Assembly (NCBI GenBank): GCA_946480715.1
Contig: CAMLKK010000011.1
Span: forward strand, 16,308-80,307
From: an uncultured Bacteriovorax sp.
GTDB taxonomy: Bacteria; Bdellovibrionota; Bacteriovoracia; Bacteriovoracales; Bacteriovoracaceae
Reading direction: 5' to 3'
Length of the DNA stretch: 64,000 nt
Part shown: piece after piece, positions 1 to 9,482 of the stretch
Position numbering within the stretch: the first letter of the stretch is position 1
How the letters are laid out: every line of letters begins with the position of its first letter
The notes under the pieces: model-generated
The model's database searches: none
The model's input: only the letters and a program-made list of their open reading frames with translations
Told to the model about the DNA's origin: nothing
Made by a program: the position numbers and the translations under genes

Positions 1-41
1 CGCGGAATAAGATAGCCTCCTAAGGAATGACGGTATAAAAT

Positions 42-67
42 GCCTCCTTCTTTAGGAGGTTTTTTTT
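42..67 (+). terminator. Intrinsic terminator of the upstream gene, merged with the RBS of the next gene
   Basis: CCTCCT (43-48) pairs with AGGAGG (54-59) around a five-base loop and is followed by eight T. The gene it ends lies left of the window. The 3' arm AGGAGG is also an ideal ribosome binding site for the ATG at 68, with the T run as spacer, so folding would both end transcription and hide the site. Confidence 0.65.
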
Positions 68-1633
68 ATGCATCAAACGCAAACGCTTGAAGGCAAACGC
101 GAGCTTTTATTAAAACTCAGACATGAGTCAGAGCTCGGCGGTGGCGAAGCAAGAATTAAAAAACAACACGAGCAAGGTAAATATACAGCACGCGAGAGAA
201 TTGAAAGATTAGTAGATCCTGGATCATTTCTTGAATTCGATCGTTTTGTTATCCATAAAAATCAAAACCTCGGTTTAGATAATAAATTTCTTGGAGACGG
301 TGTCGTTACAGGTATCGCTTCAATCAACGGACAAAAAGTTGCTCTTTTCTCGCAGGACTTTACTTGTTGGGGTGGAGCTCTTGGTGCCGCTCACGCAAAG
401 AAAATTTGCAAGATCATGGACTTCGCTCTTGAAAACAGAATTCCAATGATCGGTATCAACGATTCGGGTGGAGCTCGTATTCAAGAAGGTGTTGAAGGTC
501 TTGCTGGTTACGGAGAGATCTTCTATAGAAACGTTAAGTGTTCTGGAGTAATCCCGCAAATTTCATTGATCATGGGGCCATGTGCAGGTGGAGCCGTTTA
601 TTCTCCTGCTCTAACAGACTTCATTTTCATGGTTGATAAAACATCATACATGTTCGTAACTGGTCCGGATGTAATCAAGACTGTTACTCACGAAGAAGTG
701 ACAAAAGAACAACTTGGTGGAGCGACTGCTCACGCTGAAAAATCTGGTGTTGCTCAATTCAGAGTCGCTACTGAAGATGAGTGTTTCGAGCGCGTTCGTG
801 AACTTCTAAGCTACATTCCGCCAGCAAACTTCACAAAAGCGACAGCGAAATATACTTCAGATATCGTTTACCGCGATAACGTAAAAATCAAAGAAACTGT
901 TCCAGCAAATCCGAAAAAACCATACGACATGAAAGAAATCATCTTCGATATCGTTGATGATGCTCAATTTTTAGAAGTTCATAAAGACTATGCTAAAAAC
1001 ATCATCGTTGGTTTTGCTTCAGTTGGTGGAATTAAAATTGGTATCGTAGCAAACCAGCCAGCAGTACTTGCAGGCGTTCTCGATATCGCTTCTTCTGAAA
1101 AAGCTGCACGCTTTGTTCGTTTCTGTGATGCTTTTGATATTCCTATTCTCACTCTAATCGACGTTCCAGGGTTCTTGCCAGGAACTGTTCAGGAGTTCGG
1201 AGGAATCATTAAGCACGGATCGAAACTTCTTTATGCATATTCAGAAGCAACTGTTCCTCTTATTTCAATCATCACTCGTAAATCTTACGGTGGTGCATAT
1301 CTCGTTATGGCTTCAAAACATTTACGTTCAGACGTTAACCTTGCTTACCCAACTGCTGAAATCGCAGTTATGGGTGCTGAAGGCGCAGTTAACATTATCT
1401 ACCGTGGAGAGTTGGAAGGATTAACTGGAAAAGCTTTCGACGATAAAAAAGCGCAATTGATTGCAGATTACGAAGAAAAATTCGCTAATCCATATCGTGC
1501 AGCTGAACTTGGATTCTTAGATGCAGTTATTCTACCGGAAGAAACACGTAAGCGTGTTTATGAATATCTGATTGCACTTAAGAATAAAAAACAAGAAAAG
1601 CCGAAACGCAAACACGGCAACATTCAACTTTAA
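68..1633 (+). CDS. pccB: Acyl-CoA (propionyl-CoA) carboxylase, carboxyltransferase beta subunit
   Basis: Transfers the carboxyl group from carboxybiotin to an acyl-CoA, probably propionyl-CoA, giving methylmalonyl-CoA in the cytoplasm. The 521 aa match the usual length of the family. Two crotonase-like halves are visible: the first has the DSGGARIQEG oxyanion motif and GPCAGGAVYSPALTD, the second has IDVPGFLPG and the TRKSYGGAYLVM segment. The ATG at 68 has AGGAGG eight bases upstream. It is followed by the biotin carboxylase (9 bp gap) and the biotin carrier (overlap), so all subunits come from one operon. Propionyl-CoA as substrate is inferred from the methylmalonyl-CoA mutase at 12809-14953; acetyl-CoA or methylcrotonyl-CoA cannot be excluded from sequence alone. 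Confidence 0.93.
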   Translation: MHQTQTLEGKRELLLKLRHESELGGGEARIKKQHEQGKYTARERIERLVDPGSFLEFDRFVIHKNQNLGLDNKFLGDGVVTGIASINGQKVALFSQDFTCWGGALGAAHAKKICKIMDFALENRIPMIGINDSGGARIQEGVEGLAGYGEIFYRNVKCSGVIPQISLIMGPCAGGAVYSPALTDFIFMVDKTSYMFVTGPDVIKTVTHEEVTKEQLGGATAHAEKSGVAQFRVATEDECFERVRELLSYIPPANFTKATAKYTSDIVYRDNVKIKETVPANPKKPYDMKEIIFDIVDDAQFLEVHKDYAKNIIVGFASVGGIKIGIVANQPAVLAGVLDIASSEKAARFVRFCDAFDIPILTLIDVPGFLPGTVQEFGGIIKHGSKLLYAYSEATVPLISIITRKSYGGAYLVMASKHLRSDVNLAYPTAEIAVMGAEGAVNIIYRGELEGLTGKAFDDKKAQLIADYEEKFANPYRAAELGFLDAVILPEETRKRVYEYLIALKNKKQEKPKRKHGNIQL

Positions 1634-1642
1634 GAGGCTGAT

Positions 1643-3076
1643 GTGAGTAAACAAAAAAGAATCTTAATCATCAACCGTGGAGAGATCGCTGCTCGTATTG
1701 CGAAAGCATGTCGTGAGCTTGGTCACACAGCAGTTGGTGTTTGGACAGATAATGAAGTTCAGGCAAAACACTTAGAAGTTTGTGATGAATGGGTAAGACT
1801 TCCTGGTTCTACTAATGCTGAGACTTACCTTAATATCCCAAATATCCTAGACGTTTGTAAAAAATATAAAATCGACGGTGTTCACCCAGGGTACGGATTC
1901 CTTTCTGAAAACACAGAGTTTTCGCAAGCTCTAGTTGATAACGGAATTACTTGGATTGGACCACACCCAGAAGCTGTTAGAGTTATGGGTGATAAAGCGG
2001 TTTCTAAAGAATTCGCTCAGAAAGTTGGAATTCCTGTTGTTCCTGGATCAACGGGTGCAGTTCCTACAATTGAAGAAGCGATCAAGATCGCTAATCAAAT
2101 TAAATATCCCATTCTGCTTAAAGCTGTTGCTGGTGGTGGTGGACGCGGTATGCGCGTTTGTCATAATGAGCAAGATGTTCGCAACAACTTCGAAGCTGTT
2201 GGTCGTGAAGCAAAAGCTGCTTTCAAAAACGGCGACCTGCTTGTTGAAAAATACATCGTTAATCCTCACCACATTGAAGTTCAGATTCTTGCCGATAGAA
2301 AAGGAAATGTTTTCCATTTCTTCGAAAGAGAATGTTCAATTCAACGTCGTCACCAGAAAATCGTGGAAGAAGCCCCATCACCATTTATTGGAGATGATGA
2401 AGAACTCCGTCAACGTGTTTGTAATTCAGCGGTAAAACTTGCTAAGGCCATTAACTATGATTCAGCAGGAACTGTTGAACTTATTATGGGTGAAGATAAA
2501 GAATTTTACTTCCTGGAAATGAACACACGTATTCAGGTAGAGCACCCGATCACAGAAGAAATCACAGGAATCGATTTGATCGTTTGTATGATTCAATCGG
2601 CTTTCGGTGATGATCTGGGAATTCCTTCACAGGAATGGATCAAGAGAACAGGTCACGCTATTGAATGTCGTATCTGTGCTGAAGATCCAATCACGATGCT
2701 TCCAGCACCAGGACTTGTAACAGGTTGTGAAACAAATTTCCCGCAAGGAATTCGTTTCGACAACTGTCTCTATAAAGGGCTTAACGTTACTCCAGATTTC
2801 GACCCAATGGTTGGAAAGCTTGTAGCGAAAGGGATCAACAGAGAAGTTGCGATTAGAAAAATCAAAACAGCTCTTGATGGACTACTAATTGAAGGACTTA
2901 AGACAAACATTCCTCTTCATAAAGTTATTATGAAAAACGAAGTTTTCTTAAAAGGAAAATATTCTACAAACTTCATCAGTACTGAAAAGCCGCAAGAGCA
3001 AGTCAACACTGATATGGACTTCACTTCAATTTATAAGGTTATTGCCGGGATTGAAGCTAGAAGAATGGGGTTGTAA
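1643..3076 (+). CDS. Biotin carboxylase subunit of acyl-CoA carboxylase
   Basis: ATP-dependent carboxylation of biotin on the carrier protein encoded next door. The 477 aa begin with the typical N-terminal strand ILIINRGEIAARI, carry the ATP-grasp glycine loop AVAGGGGRGMR near residue 165, and the EMNTRIQVEHPITEE active-site segment near residue 290. It ends after the biotin carboxylase C-terminal domain, so biotin carrier and carboxylase are separate proteins rather than fused as in many PccA proteins. The start is GTG, which gives the expected N-terminus. Its last base overlaps the next start (TAATG), which suggests translational coupling. Confidence 0.93.
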   Translation: MSKQKRILIINRGEIAARIAKACRELGHTAVGVWTDNEVQAKHLEVCDEWVRLPGSTNAETYLNIPNILDVCKKYKIDGVHPGYGFLSENTEFSQALVDNGITWIGPHPEAVRVMGDKAVSKEFAQKVGIPVVPGSTGAVPTIEEAIKIANQIKYPILLKAVAGGGGRGMRVCHNEQDVRNNFEAVGREAKAAFKNGDLLVEKYIVNPHHIEVQILADRKGNVFHFFERECSIQRRHQKIVEEAPSPFIGDDEELRQRVCNSAVKLAKAINYDSAGTVELIMGEDKEFYFLEMNTRIQVEHPITEEITGIDLIVCMIQSAFGDDLGIPSQEWIKRTGHAIECRICAEDPITMLPAPGLVTGCETNFPQGIRFDNCLYKGLNVTPDFDPMVGKLVAKGINREVAIRKIKTALDGLLIEGLKTNIPLHKVIMKNEVFLKGKYSTNFISTEKPQEQVNTDMDFTSIYKVIAGIEARRMGL

Positions 3077-3588
3077 TGAGAACATATTTAATCGACAACG
3101 ATAAAAACGAATACATCATCGACCTCGTAAAAACTCGCGCACACGCTGCAGAGATGGTTGAATTTGAATTCCGTACAATCAAAGATCACAAAGAAGTAGA
3201 TAAAGCGACAATCTTTGTCCGCAAACTTGCAGATCAATACTTCGCTTCAACTGATGGCGTTCGTTGGAATAAGCTTGCTCGTCAAGATTCTCCATCAATT
3301 CTATTGAACGTTGACCGCGTGTTTAAGCTTTATCGCGGCTATAAGCCATCAAGCTTAGGCGGTGGTGATGAAGGCGGACTATTCACGCAAATGCCTGGAA
3401 AAGTCGTTAAGATCCTTGCTAACGTTGGCCAAAAAGTCGAGAAGGGACAAACTCTTCTTATTTTAGAAGCTATGAAAATGGAAAACGAGATCAAGTCGAA
3501 TACGAATGGAACGGTTAAGGCCATCCACGTAAAGGCCGGAGACGCGCTTGAAAACGGCGTCCTTATGATGGAAGTTGAGCCAGAATAG
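3076..3588 (+). CDS. Biotin carboxyl carrier protein of acyl-CoA carboxylase
   Basis: Carries the biotin that moves carboxyl groups between the two preceding subunits. The C-terminal half is a biotinyl/lipoyl domain with the lysine motif EAMKMEN near residue 133, preceded by a flexible linker containing GGGDEGG. The N-terminal 90 residues correspond to the region that joins carrier and carboxylase in fused enzymes (inference from position). Start and preceding stop overlap by one base. A strong terminator follows at 3622-3669, which closes the operon. Confidence 0.92.
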   Translation: MRTYLIDNDKNEYIIDLVKTRAHAAEMVEFEFRTIKDHKEVDKATIFVRKLADQYFASTDGVRWNKLARQDSPSILLNVDRVFKLYRGYKPSSLGGGDEGGLFTQMPGKVVKILANVGQKVEKGQTLLILEAMKMENEIKSNTNGTVKAIHVKAGDALENGVLMMEVEPE

Positions 3589-3621
3589 TTAGAAGACATT
3601 GTAAAATTTACAAACTATAAG

Positions 3622-3669
3622 ACCTCTTAGACCCTTCATTGATAAAGAAGCGGTTTAAGAGGTTTTTTT
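3622..3669 (+). terminator. Intrinsic terminator of the carboxylase operon, merged with the RBS of the next gene
   Basis: ACCTCTTAGACC (3622-3633) pairs with GGTTTAAGAGGT (3652-3663), a 12 bp stem with one G-U pair and an 18-base loop, followed by a T run to 3669. The ATG of the next gene begins at 3670 and the AAGAGG of the 3' arm is its only obvious ribosome binding site. This is the same layout as at 42-67. Confidence 0.8.
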
Positions 3670-5004
3670 ATGATCAAAATAAGTGCAATTGTTCTTAGTC
3701 TTTTAGCTGTTTCTTCGTACGCAGAAGAACCTAAAACATCCTTCGATGTAACGATCGATAAATTAAACTTCGTTCGACCAGTTAAAGGCGTTGGTAAAGC
3801 GGGAACACTGGTTTTCAAATCCGCATCAGTTCTCAACAATGGAATCGTTTTAAATGTGAATAACGTGAATAATTATTTTGATTCACAAATATTCGTTCGT
3901 CCTACGTTCCTTGGTTTCACCACTCAGTTTGGAAATTTCGGTTTTGGTATTGAAGAATTGAATATGATCAACACTGTTAAACAAACAGATCTTACGAACG
4001 CTAAATTTATTATGGATGACAACCAATTGGCCCTCTCAGGAGAGTCGATGAATTTTGTTAATGTTGATTCCAGTGTTCGCTTAAAAGGATTTCGTCTTTA
4101 CTGCCAGAATAACACCTTAGCAGTTAAAGAAAGCGGTGCCCTTCAAACAGATATATTGAGCAGCTGTTTTAGCTTCATGACATTAAACGGAACTTACCAA
4201 CCTGGGAATGAGCTCGCGGATCTCGAGTATGAAGGAATAGATGGCGTTGATAAAACGTTCATCAAAGCGAAAGTGAGAAGCTTTGATATCAGACCGAATG
4301 AAATCCTTGCGAATCTTCCGACTGCTACAACTGTAAGCAATGACTCTTATACAATCAATGCAAGTGATGTAGTTTTAAGTTGTGCTAAGGATGCTGATCT
4401 TGTTGGACTTGATTTTGAAAAAATCAAAAAGCCATGTATGAATAAACTTCGCCTTAATCCGCTTAAAGCTAATTTGATTGATAAAAAAGAAAATTCTCAA
4501 TTCAATCTTGATGTGAAGAATATCGTCGTTCAAGACAAAATCCTCTACGTTACATTAAACAACGCTGTGATGTCTGATCCAAAATCTTCGACTCACATTA
4601 CGAATACATTGCTTAATTGCCGTAAAAATGCAGATAGTGACCTATTAGAACTCACTCACGTTCTTAGAGATTGTTTAGAATATGGTCGCGCTTCGATTGC
4701 GGAAGTAAGAAGCACTGGACCAGATGACAAAAAAGATAGCTCAAATAAAAACATCGCCATTAGCGTTGAGAACGGCGCTATCATTATCCAGGCCGATATC
4801 AAATTCCTGGGTTTTACAAGCAGAGTGAGTATTTACGGTCGTGCAAGTCTTGATGAGCAGAAGAGACATTTGATATTAAATATCACTGACACGAAACTTC
4901 CTTTAGGAATTACATCCGTAAAACTACTTATGCATTTTTTAAAGAAAGATCTCATCTCGAAAGACATTACATTTTCAAATAACGTGATTACAATTGCTCT
5001 ATAG
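3670..5004 (+). CDS. Secreted protein of unknown function, 444 aa
   Basis: I do not recognise the family. Residues 1-18 form a clear signal peptide (ISAIVLSLLAVSSYAEE, cleavage after Ala), so the protein is exported. The rest is rich in short hydrophobic stretches alternating with Asn, Asp, Ser and Thr, suggesting an all-beta fold, possibly a beta-helix (inference). Two Cys pairs lie in the middle and C-terminal parts. There is no membrane segment after the signal. The ATG follows the terminator/RBS hybrid at 3622-3669. The small secreted protein at 5015 begins 10 bases after its stop and is probably cotranscribed. Confidence 0.85.
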   Translation: MIKISAIVLSLLAVSSYAEEPKTSFDVTIDKLNFVRPVKGVGKAGTLVFKSASVLNNGIVLNVNNVNNYFDSQIFVRPTFLGFTTQFGNFGFGIEELNMINTVKQTDLTNAKFIMDDNQLALSGESMNFVNVDSSVRLKGFRLYCQNNTLAVKESGALQTDILSSCFSFMTLNGTYQPGNELADLEYEGIDGVDKTFIKAKVRSFDIRPNEILANLPTATTVSNDSYTINASDVVLSCAKDADLVGLDFEKIKKPCMNKLRLNPLKANLIDKKENSQFNLDVKNIVVQDKILYVTLNNAVMSDPKSSTHITNTLLNCRKNADSDLLELTHVLRDCLEYGRASIAEVRSTGPDDKKDSSNKNIAISVENGAIIIQADIKFLGFTSRVSIYGRASLDEQKRHLILNITDTKLPLGITSVKLLMHFLKKDLISKDITFSNNVITIAL

Positions 5005-5014
5005 GGGACTCAAA

Positions 5015-5359
5015 ATGAAAAAACTTTTAATTTTAGCTACTATTCTTCCTTCAGTTTCTTTCGCTTCTCTTTACAGCTGCTCAGGTGCAGGTTTCAATCT
5101 TGAAGTCGCTGCAAATCCTCTTTCAATGAGAGTTGTAGGGAATGGATACAATACGAATCTTACAAATTTAAATGCAGTAGTTAACTTCGATACAATCGTT
5201 TCAGGCAATACTGCAAATCCTCCAGGAACATTTAAATTGGTTGTGAAAGATTCAAGCTTTGCAAATCCTGGTGATCAATTTAAAGGAATTGTAACTGTTT
5301 CTACTCCAACAGGAGTGAGAGAGTTTCCGGGACTTACTTGTGTAAAAGGTAACGACTAA
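5015..5359 (+). CDS. Small secreted protein, 114 aa, unknown
   Basis: Begins MKKLLILATILPSVSFAS, a signal peptide with cleavage near residue 17, then a mature part of about 95 residues with two Cys (one near its start, one near its C-terminus) that could form a disulfide. The start at 5015 is preferred over an in-frame start 21 bases upstream because AGGGGA lies 7 bases ahead and the signal peptide then sits at the N-terminus. It overlaps the end of the convergent radical SAM gene by four bases. No function assigned. Confidence 0.8.
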   Translation: MKKLLILATILPSVSFASLYSCSGAGFNLEVAANPLSMRVVGNGYNTNLTNLNAVVNFDTIVSGNTANPPGTFKLVVKDSSFANPGDQFKGIVTVSTPTGVREFPGLTCVKGND

Positions 5360-6351
5360 GAATTTGCCAATATCGCGGCCAGCTCATCGGCCTTATATTC
5401 CATGAGCTGGTCACCATTGTTCTTTTGATAGAGCGGACTAAAGACTATCGAATTTATCTCACCTTCAGAAATTTCATTCAGCTTCAATTTTAATTCGCGC
5501 GCTTCTTCAAGTTTACCAGGCTCCACCATTAGTCGAATGGAGAAATGTTTCTTCTCATGTCCTCTAAGTGATTTCTTTTTTTCAACGATACTTCTACAAG
5601 TGTTCACGAATTTTTCACGATTAAATTGAGAAAAATGCACGCTGAAACCAAGATGGCTCAATTCGATTAATTCTTGAAAATATTCACTGTCACGACTTCC
5701 ATTGGATTGAACAAGAATGTAATGACCAAGCGATCTGAGATATCGAACTATTTCGATGAATGCTGGATTAACTGTGGGTTCGCCACCTGTGAAAATCCAT
5801 TGGGCCTTATTCAGTTTGCAAAAATTTTGTAGAAGTTGATCAACTGCTAATTTTAATGATCCGAAAGATTTATGAGACTCGTATGTGTTTGAAGTAGAGG
5901 GTGGACAATAGTCACATTGATAATTGCAACGTCTTCCAATATCCCAAGTGATGCTTAATGGATAATGTTTCGCCTTTTCAGTATTCGCGTACGTAATTGT
6001 TACGGGCTCTACCATTTTTTCTGAGAAGGTAATTGGTGATTTTAATTCTGATTCTGGCCTATACTTAGGTATCGCCATGTCAGCACCACACATACACCAT
6101 TCTTTTGTACAAGTTACCCATAAATCAGGAAACTGCACTCCGCTATCAAAAACGTTGCCTAGGAAGCCACCAACCTTGCAAGTGGCGCCGTAAATATTTC
6201 CATCAGATGTGATATGTAAATTGCTTGCACCTGCCGAACACTTCCATCCTTTCCACTTATTAATTTTCGATGCCAGAATTTCTTCTGTGTTATGTTCTGA
6301 AAAGTTTCCAGTATGATCAACGAACATCAGTATTTTTTTTGATTTTTGCAT
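5356..6351 (-). CDS. Radical SAM protein with N-terminal Cys-rich (twitch-like) region, copy 1
   Basis: Radical SAM enzyme of unknown substrate, 331 aa. The SAM-cluster motif CNYQCDYC is at residues 142-149 and the GGEP motif near 189-192. Ahead of the barrel is a Cys region (Cys38, 58, 81, 86, 88) containing ITSDGNIYGATC and LGNVF, which resembles the auxiliary-cluster part of SPASM/twitch domains but sits at the N-terminus. It is about half identical by eye to the next gene, so the two are tandem duplicates. Its ATG directly follows the stop of that gene (TAAATG). It lies in a minus-strand operon running from 9467 down to 5356. Peptide or protein modification is an inference from family behaviour. 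Confidence 0.85.
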   Translation of the reverse strand: MQKSKKILMFVDHTGNFSEHNTEEILASKINKWKGWKCSAGASNLHITSDGNIYGATCKVGGFLGNVFDSGVQFPDLWVTCTKEWCMCGADMAIPKYRPESELKSPITFSEKMVEPVTITYANTEKAKHYPLSITWDIGRRCNYQCDYCPPSTSNTYESHKSFGSLKLAVDQLLQNFCKLNKAQWIFTGGEPTVNPAFIEIVRYLRSLGHYILVQSNGSRDSEYFQELIELSHLGFSVHFSQFNREKFVNTCRSIVEKKKSLRGHEKKHFSIRLMVEPGKLEEARELKLKLNEISEGEINSIVFSPLYQKNNGDQLMEYKADELAAILANS

Positions 6352-7359
6352 TTAAGCGTGCTCCTCAATGAGAGCTAGTTCCTCTGAAGAGTATCGCATG
6401 AGCTCTTCTCCGTTTTCACGGCTATAAAGTGGGGACATATTAATGGCATTAATCATTTCTGAATTTGATAGCTCTTGAATTTTGGTTTTTAAGAGACGTG
6501 CTTGTTCAAAACCCAATGGAGCAACCATGAAACGAATGGAGAACCAGTTTTTTTGCACTTTAGGATCGCTAAGCTTTTCTTTAATAATAGCTTTGCAATT
6601 TTCCAATAATCTTTCTTCATTATATTCTTCGAAATGAACGCTTAATCCAACAGAGCTGAATCGAATGAGCTCTGAGAAATAATTTGGATCACGGCTGCCA
6701 TTACTCTGGGTATGTAACACTTGTTGGAAGCTCGCTAAGTATTTAATTAAGTCTAAATATGCTGGATTGATCGTTGGCTCTCCGCCGGTAAAGACCCATT
6801 TGGCATTTTTATCCTTGCAAAATTTTGTAAGTAATAAGTCAGCAGCTTGTTTGAGTGATTGTAGTGATTTGTGAGATTCAAAATTGTTTGCAGTTGACGG
6901 CGGACAGTAGCTGCAGCTGTAATTGCATCTCCTTCCAATGTCCCAAGTGATAATTTGGGGAGCTCTGTGCTTTTCATATAAATCATCCGGGCCAACAAGA
7001 TTAGCATTCACAATATTTTCTTGGAAATGTGTTGGTATACCCAGGGTGATAGCTTCAGTATCTTTCATTTTCAATAGGCGCATGTCTGATCCACACATAC
7101 ACCATGTCTTCGAGCAAGTGATCCATTCTTTGGGAAATTCCACGCCATGATCAAAAACATTTCCCAGTAGGCCACCTACCTTACATGTAGCCGCAAAAAT
7201 ATTTCCATCAGCTGTAATATGTAAATTGTTAACACCGGCCGAACACTTCCAACCGACCCACTTATTTAGCCTTTTACTTAAGGCCTCAGCAGTCGATAAC
7301 AAGCTGTAGTTTCCCTTTTCATCGCAGAAAAATAGATCTTTATTAGGTAAACGTTTCAA
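6352..7359 (-). CDS. Radical SAM protein with N-terminal Cys-rich (twitch-like) region, copy 2
   Basis: Paralogue of the neighbouring gene, 335 aa. SAM-cluster motif CNYSCSYC at residues 145-152, GGEP later in the barrel, and the same N-terminal Cys set (Cys39, 59, 82, 87, 89) around ITADGNIFAATCKVGG. The start is TTG, overlapping the preceding stop (TTGA), with AGGA eight bases upstream. The two copies differ mostly in the linker between Cys region and barrel, so they may act on different substrates or as a pair. Substrate unknown. Confidence 0.85.
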   Translation of the reverse strand: MKRLPNKDLFFCDEKGNYSLLSTAEALSKRLNKWVGWKCSAGVNNLHITADGNIFAATCKVGGLLGNVFDHGVEFPKEWITCSKTWCMCGSDMRLLKMKDTEAITLGIPTHFQENIVNANLVGPDDLYEKHRAPQIITWDIGRRCNYSCSYCPPSTANNFESHKSLQSLKQAADLLLTKFCKDKNAKWVFTGGEPTINPAYLDLIKYLASFQQVLHTQSNGSRDPNYFSELIRFSSVGLSVHFEEYNEERLLENCKAIIKEKLSDPKVQKNWFSIRFMVAPLGFEQARLLKTKIQELSNSEMINAINMSPLYSRENGEELMRYSSEELALIEEHA

Positions 7360-8213
7360 GGGTTTAATCCTAATTGTTTATGTAAATGTTCTATCCATCC
7401 AATCCAGGGAGTCACATCTTTTGAGAGTGCTAATCGTGAACGAACTGTGCTTTTACACAAATAGAGTTCATGAAATTGAAGTGCAGATTTTACTTCCTTA
7501 ATGTCTTTTGAACCGAATTTTTCGTCCACAGGCTCACCCGGCATAAGTGAGTTTAAAAATTCAAATTCTTCTTGGTTGAGATGCAATTGAAGTCCTTTTC
7601 CAGAAGCAGTTTCCAAATATTGAGACCAGTAACAAATTGTTTTATGCCCAGTTGCTGATATTTTAAAGCGTTCGAAACAAGGGAAGTCCTGAATAGTAAA
7701 TGGAGTTTTAAAATCTTCTTTTTTAGAAATTTTTATCAAAGAGTTTTTTAAAGATCTCTGTTTTTTAAATTCTTCGAACTCAGTTGAAGCCTTTTGCATT
7801 TCGGCCAGGGTCCAATTGAGCTTACGGAAGTACCAGCTGAAGCAAATATAATCGTTAGTCCATTCTGATTGAATAATTTTGAGTTTTTGATATTCATGCT
7901 GCTCGTAGATTTCGGGAACGTCCAGCATGATAAAAAATCGTTTGAACTTCAAAAATGAGAGGAATAATTCTTTAGTATCGGAATTATCGTCAATGACAAA
8001 AGTAAGGTCTATATCAGATAAAAAAGCATCAAAAGTTGTTTTTTCAATTAACGAATTTCTGATGATTACCTTTTTTAGATTTGGAAAACGCCATTTCAAA
8101 TAAGCTGATAAAAATGGAACTAAAAGGTATTGATAAAATAACGCCACTGAAAAGTGGAAAAATTTTGCGTTTGAAAAAATAAGATGCATACGGTGGAGAA
8201 TCTTATTCTTCAT
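7356..8213 (-). CDS. Nucleotidyltransferase-like protein, 285 aa
   Basis: Not recognised with confidence. Residues 50-75 contain a strand followed by FLSDIDLTFVIDD, which fits the catalytic Asp-x-Asp strand of the polymerase-beta/MNT nucleotidyltransferase fold, with Ser66 and Asp67/Asp69. The usual GS ahead of it is weak (RNSLIEK), so activity is uncertain. The N-terminal 40 residues are hydrophobic and may pack against the membrane or form a helical bundle. It sits six bases after one radical SAM gene and overlaps the next, so it is part of the same operon. It could adenylylate or otherwise activate a substrate, but that is inference. Confidence 0.5.
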   Translation of the reverse strand: MKNKILHRMHLIFSNAKFFHFSVALFYQYLLVPFLSAYLKWRFPNLKKVIIRNSLIEKTTFDAFLSDIDLTFVIDDNSDTKELFLSFLKFKRFFIMLDVPEIYEQHEYQKLKIIQSEWTNDYICFSWYFRKLNWTLAEMQKASTEFEEFKKQRSLKNSLIKISKKEDFKTPFTIQDFPCFERFKISATGHKTICYWSQYLETASGKGLQLHLNQEEFEFLNSLMPGEPVDEKFGSKDIKEVKSALQFHELYLCKSTVRSRLALSKDVTPWIGWIEHLHKQLGLNP

Positions 8214-8219
8214 GAAATT

Positions 8220-9467
8220 CTATTCCACCAACTCTTTCAACTCTGGAAATACGCTAGCGAATGATTCTTTTCTTAGTTCATCCAACTTGAGAGTGTTCTG
8301 CTTGAATAATCCCAAGAGGTGGCTGTTATCTTTTTCATCAATGAATGTAATGATGTTTTCAAAATCTTTAGCGGCCTTAATAAACATAGGCCCACGTTGA
8401 ATAAGTGTGCGTGTGAATGCACTTAATTTGTTCTTTACCAAAGTCTTTAAGTGAGCAGGAAGAACCTGTACACAATATTCATCCGGATCAAGCAACAGAT
8501 TAATATTAAAATCTACCGGAGAAATAATTCTGCTTGTCACCAATTTATCGAAAAGCTCCGGAAGATAGAGCACATTCATAATATTGACTGTGCAATTTAC
8601 ATAGCGAATAACAGTCGGGTGATTAGTCATTAATTTCTGGAGATTTTCTTCGATCAGTTTCCACTTGGTGCCGTGTCGGAAATATTCGGCACGAGCTCCA
8701 AAATCATCGATGCTTATTCCAACTTTAACGAATGAGAACTTTGACCAAATCTCAGCGAGATTGTGTTGACCATAATTCAATTGCGCCAAGTTTGTATTAT
8801 AGCTCAAGCGTATGTCGAAGCGTTGTTGTTGTTCGAGCAACTTTAAAACTTCGAAATGTTCTTTCGTGATTAGTGGCTCACCACCACCGAAATAGATTTC
8901 TTCAGCATGCGGAATAGCAACTTTCAATTCTTCCCAGAAGTTTGGGGATTGAATTGAAACACTCTTAACTTTTTGTTCTGTAGATTTGTAATTGAAAAGT
9001 AATTGATGGTCTTCATACCAAGAACTACTCAATGAAGGGCCACAACCACGACATTTGAAATTACATAGATTGCTAAAACGGATATCGATATATTTCAGTT
9101 CAAAATTATCCGTATTGAGAGATCCATCTTCAGCGGTATCTAAAACTTTATCTAAATGCGACTCAAATCTTTTGTTAATTGAAGTGCGCATACTTTCAAA
9201 GCCGGAATTTTCTAAAACATAACAGCGCTGACATCCTGCTGATGGTTTATTGTTCAGCATATTTTGTCGGAGTTCTTTATATTTTTCTGAATTCCAAATT
9301 TCTTTGAGCGATTGATTTGTACCATTGCCGTAGACATTGTCATAGGGAGATACACAACAAGGGATAACAGAGCTGTCAGGCATCACGTGAAGGTGAATCC
9401 AAGGTATGAGACAAAATGTCTTGGAATCCTTCAATTCCTGTAATTCTTTTTCCAAATTTCTCTCCAT
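8220..9467 (-). CDS. Twitch-domain radical SAM protein (N-terminal twitch type)
   Basis: 415 aa. The N-terminus begins FCLIPWIHLHVMPDSSVIPCC and has Cys19, 37, 38, 79 and 82, the arrangement of radical SAM proteins with an N-terminal twitch domain. The SAM-cluster motif CNFKCRGC is at 135-142 and GGGEP follows. The ATG at 9467 is preferred over a TTG one codon upstream. I see no clear ribosome binding site. It is transcribed away from its homologue at 9541, with only 73 bases between them. Members of this group usually lie in polysaccharide or peptide clusters; the substrate is unknown. Confidence 0.85.
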   Translation of the reverse strand: MERNLEKELQELKDSKTFCLIPWIHLHVMPDSSVIPCCVSPYDNVYGNGTNQSLKEIWNSEKYKELRQNMLNNKPSAGCQRCYVLENSGFESMRTSINKRFESHLDKVLDTAEDGSLNTDNFELKYIDIRFSNLCNFKCRGCGPSLSSSWYEDHQLLFNYKSTEQKVKSVSIQSPNFWEELKVAIPHAEEIYFGGGEPLITKEHFEVLKLLEQQQRFDIRLSYNTNLAQLNYGQHNLAEIWSKFSFVKVGISIDDFGARAEYFRHGTKWKLIEENLQKLMTNHPTVIRYVNCTVNIMNVLYLPELFDKLVTSRIISPVDFNINLLLDPDEYCVQVLPAHLKTLVKNKLSAFTRTLIQRGPMFIKAAKDFENIITFIDEKDNSHLLGLFKQNTLKLDELRKESFASVFPELKELVE

Positions 9468-9482
9468 CAACTATAATTAAGA

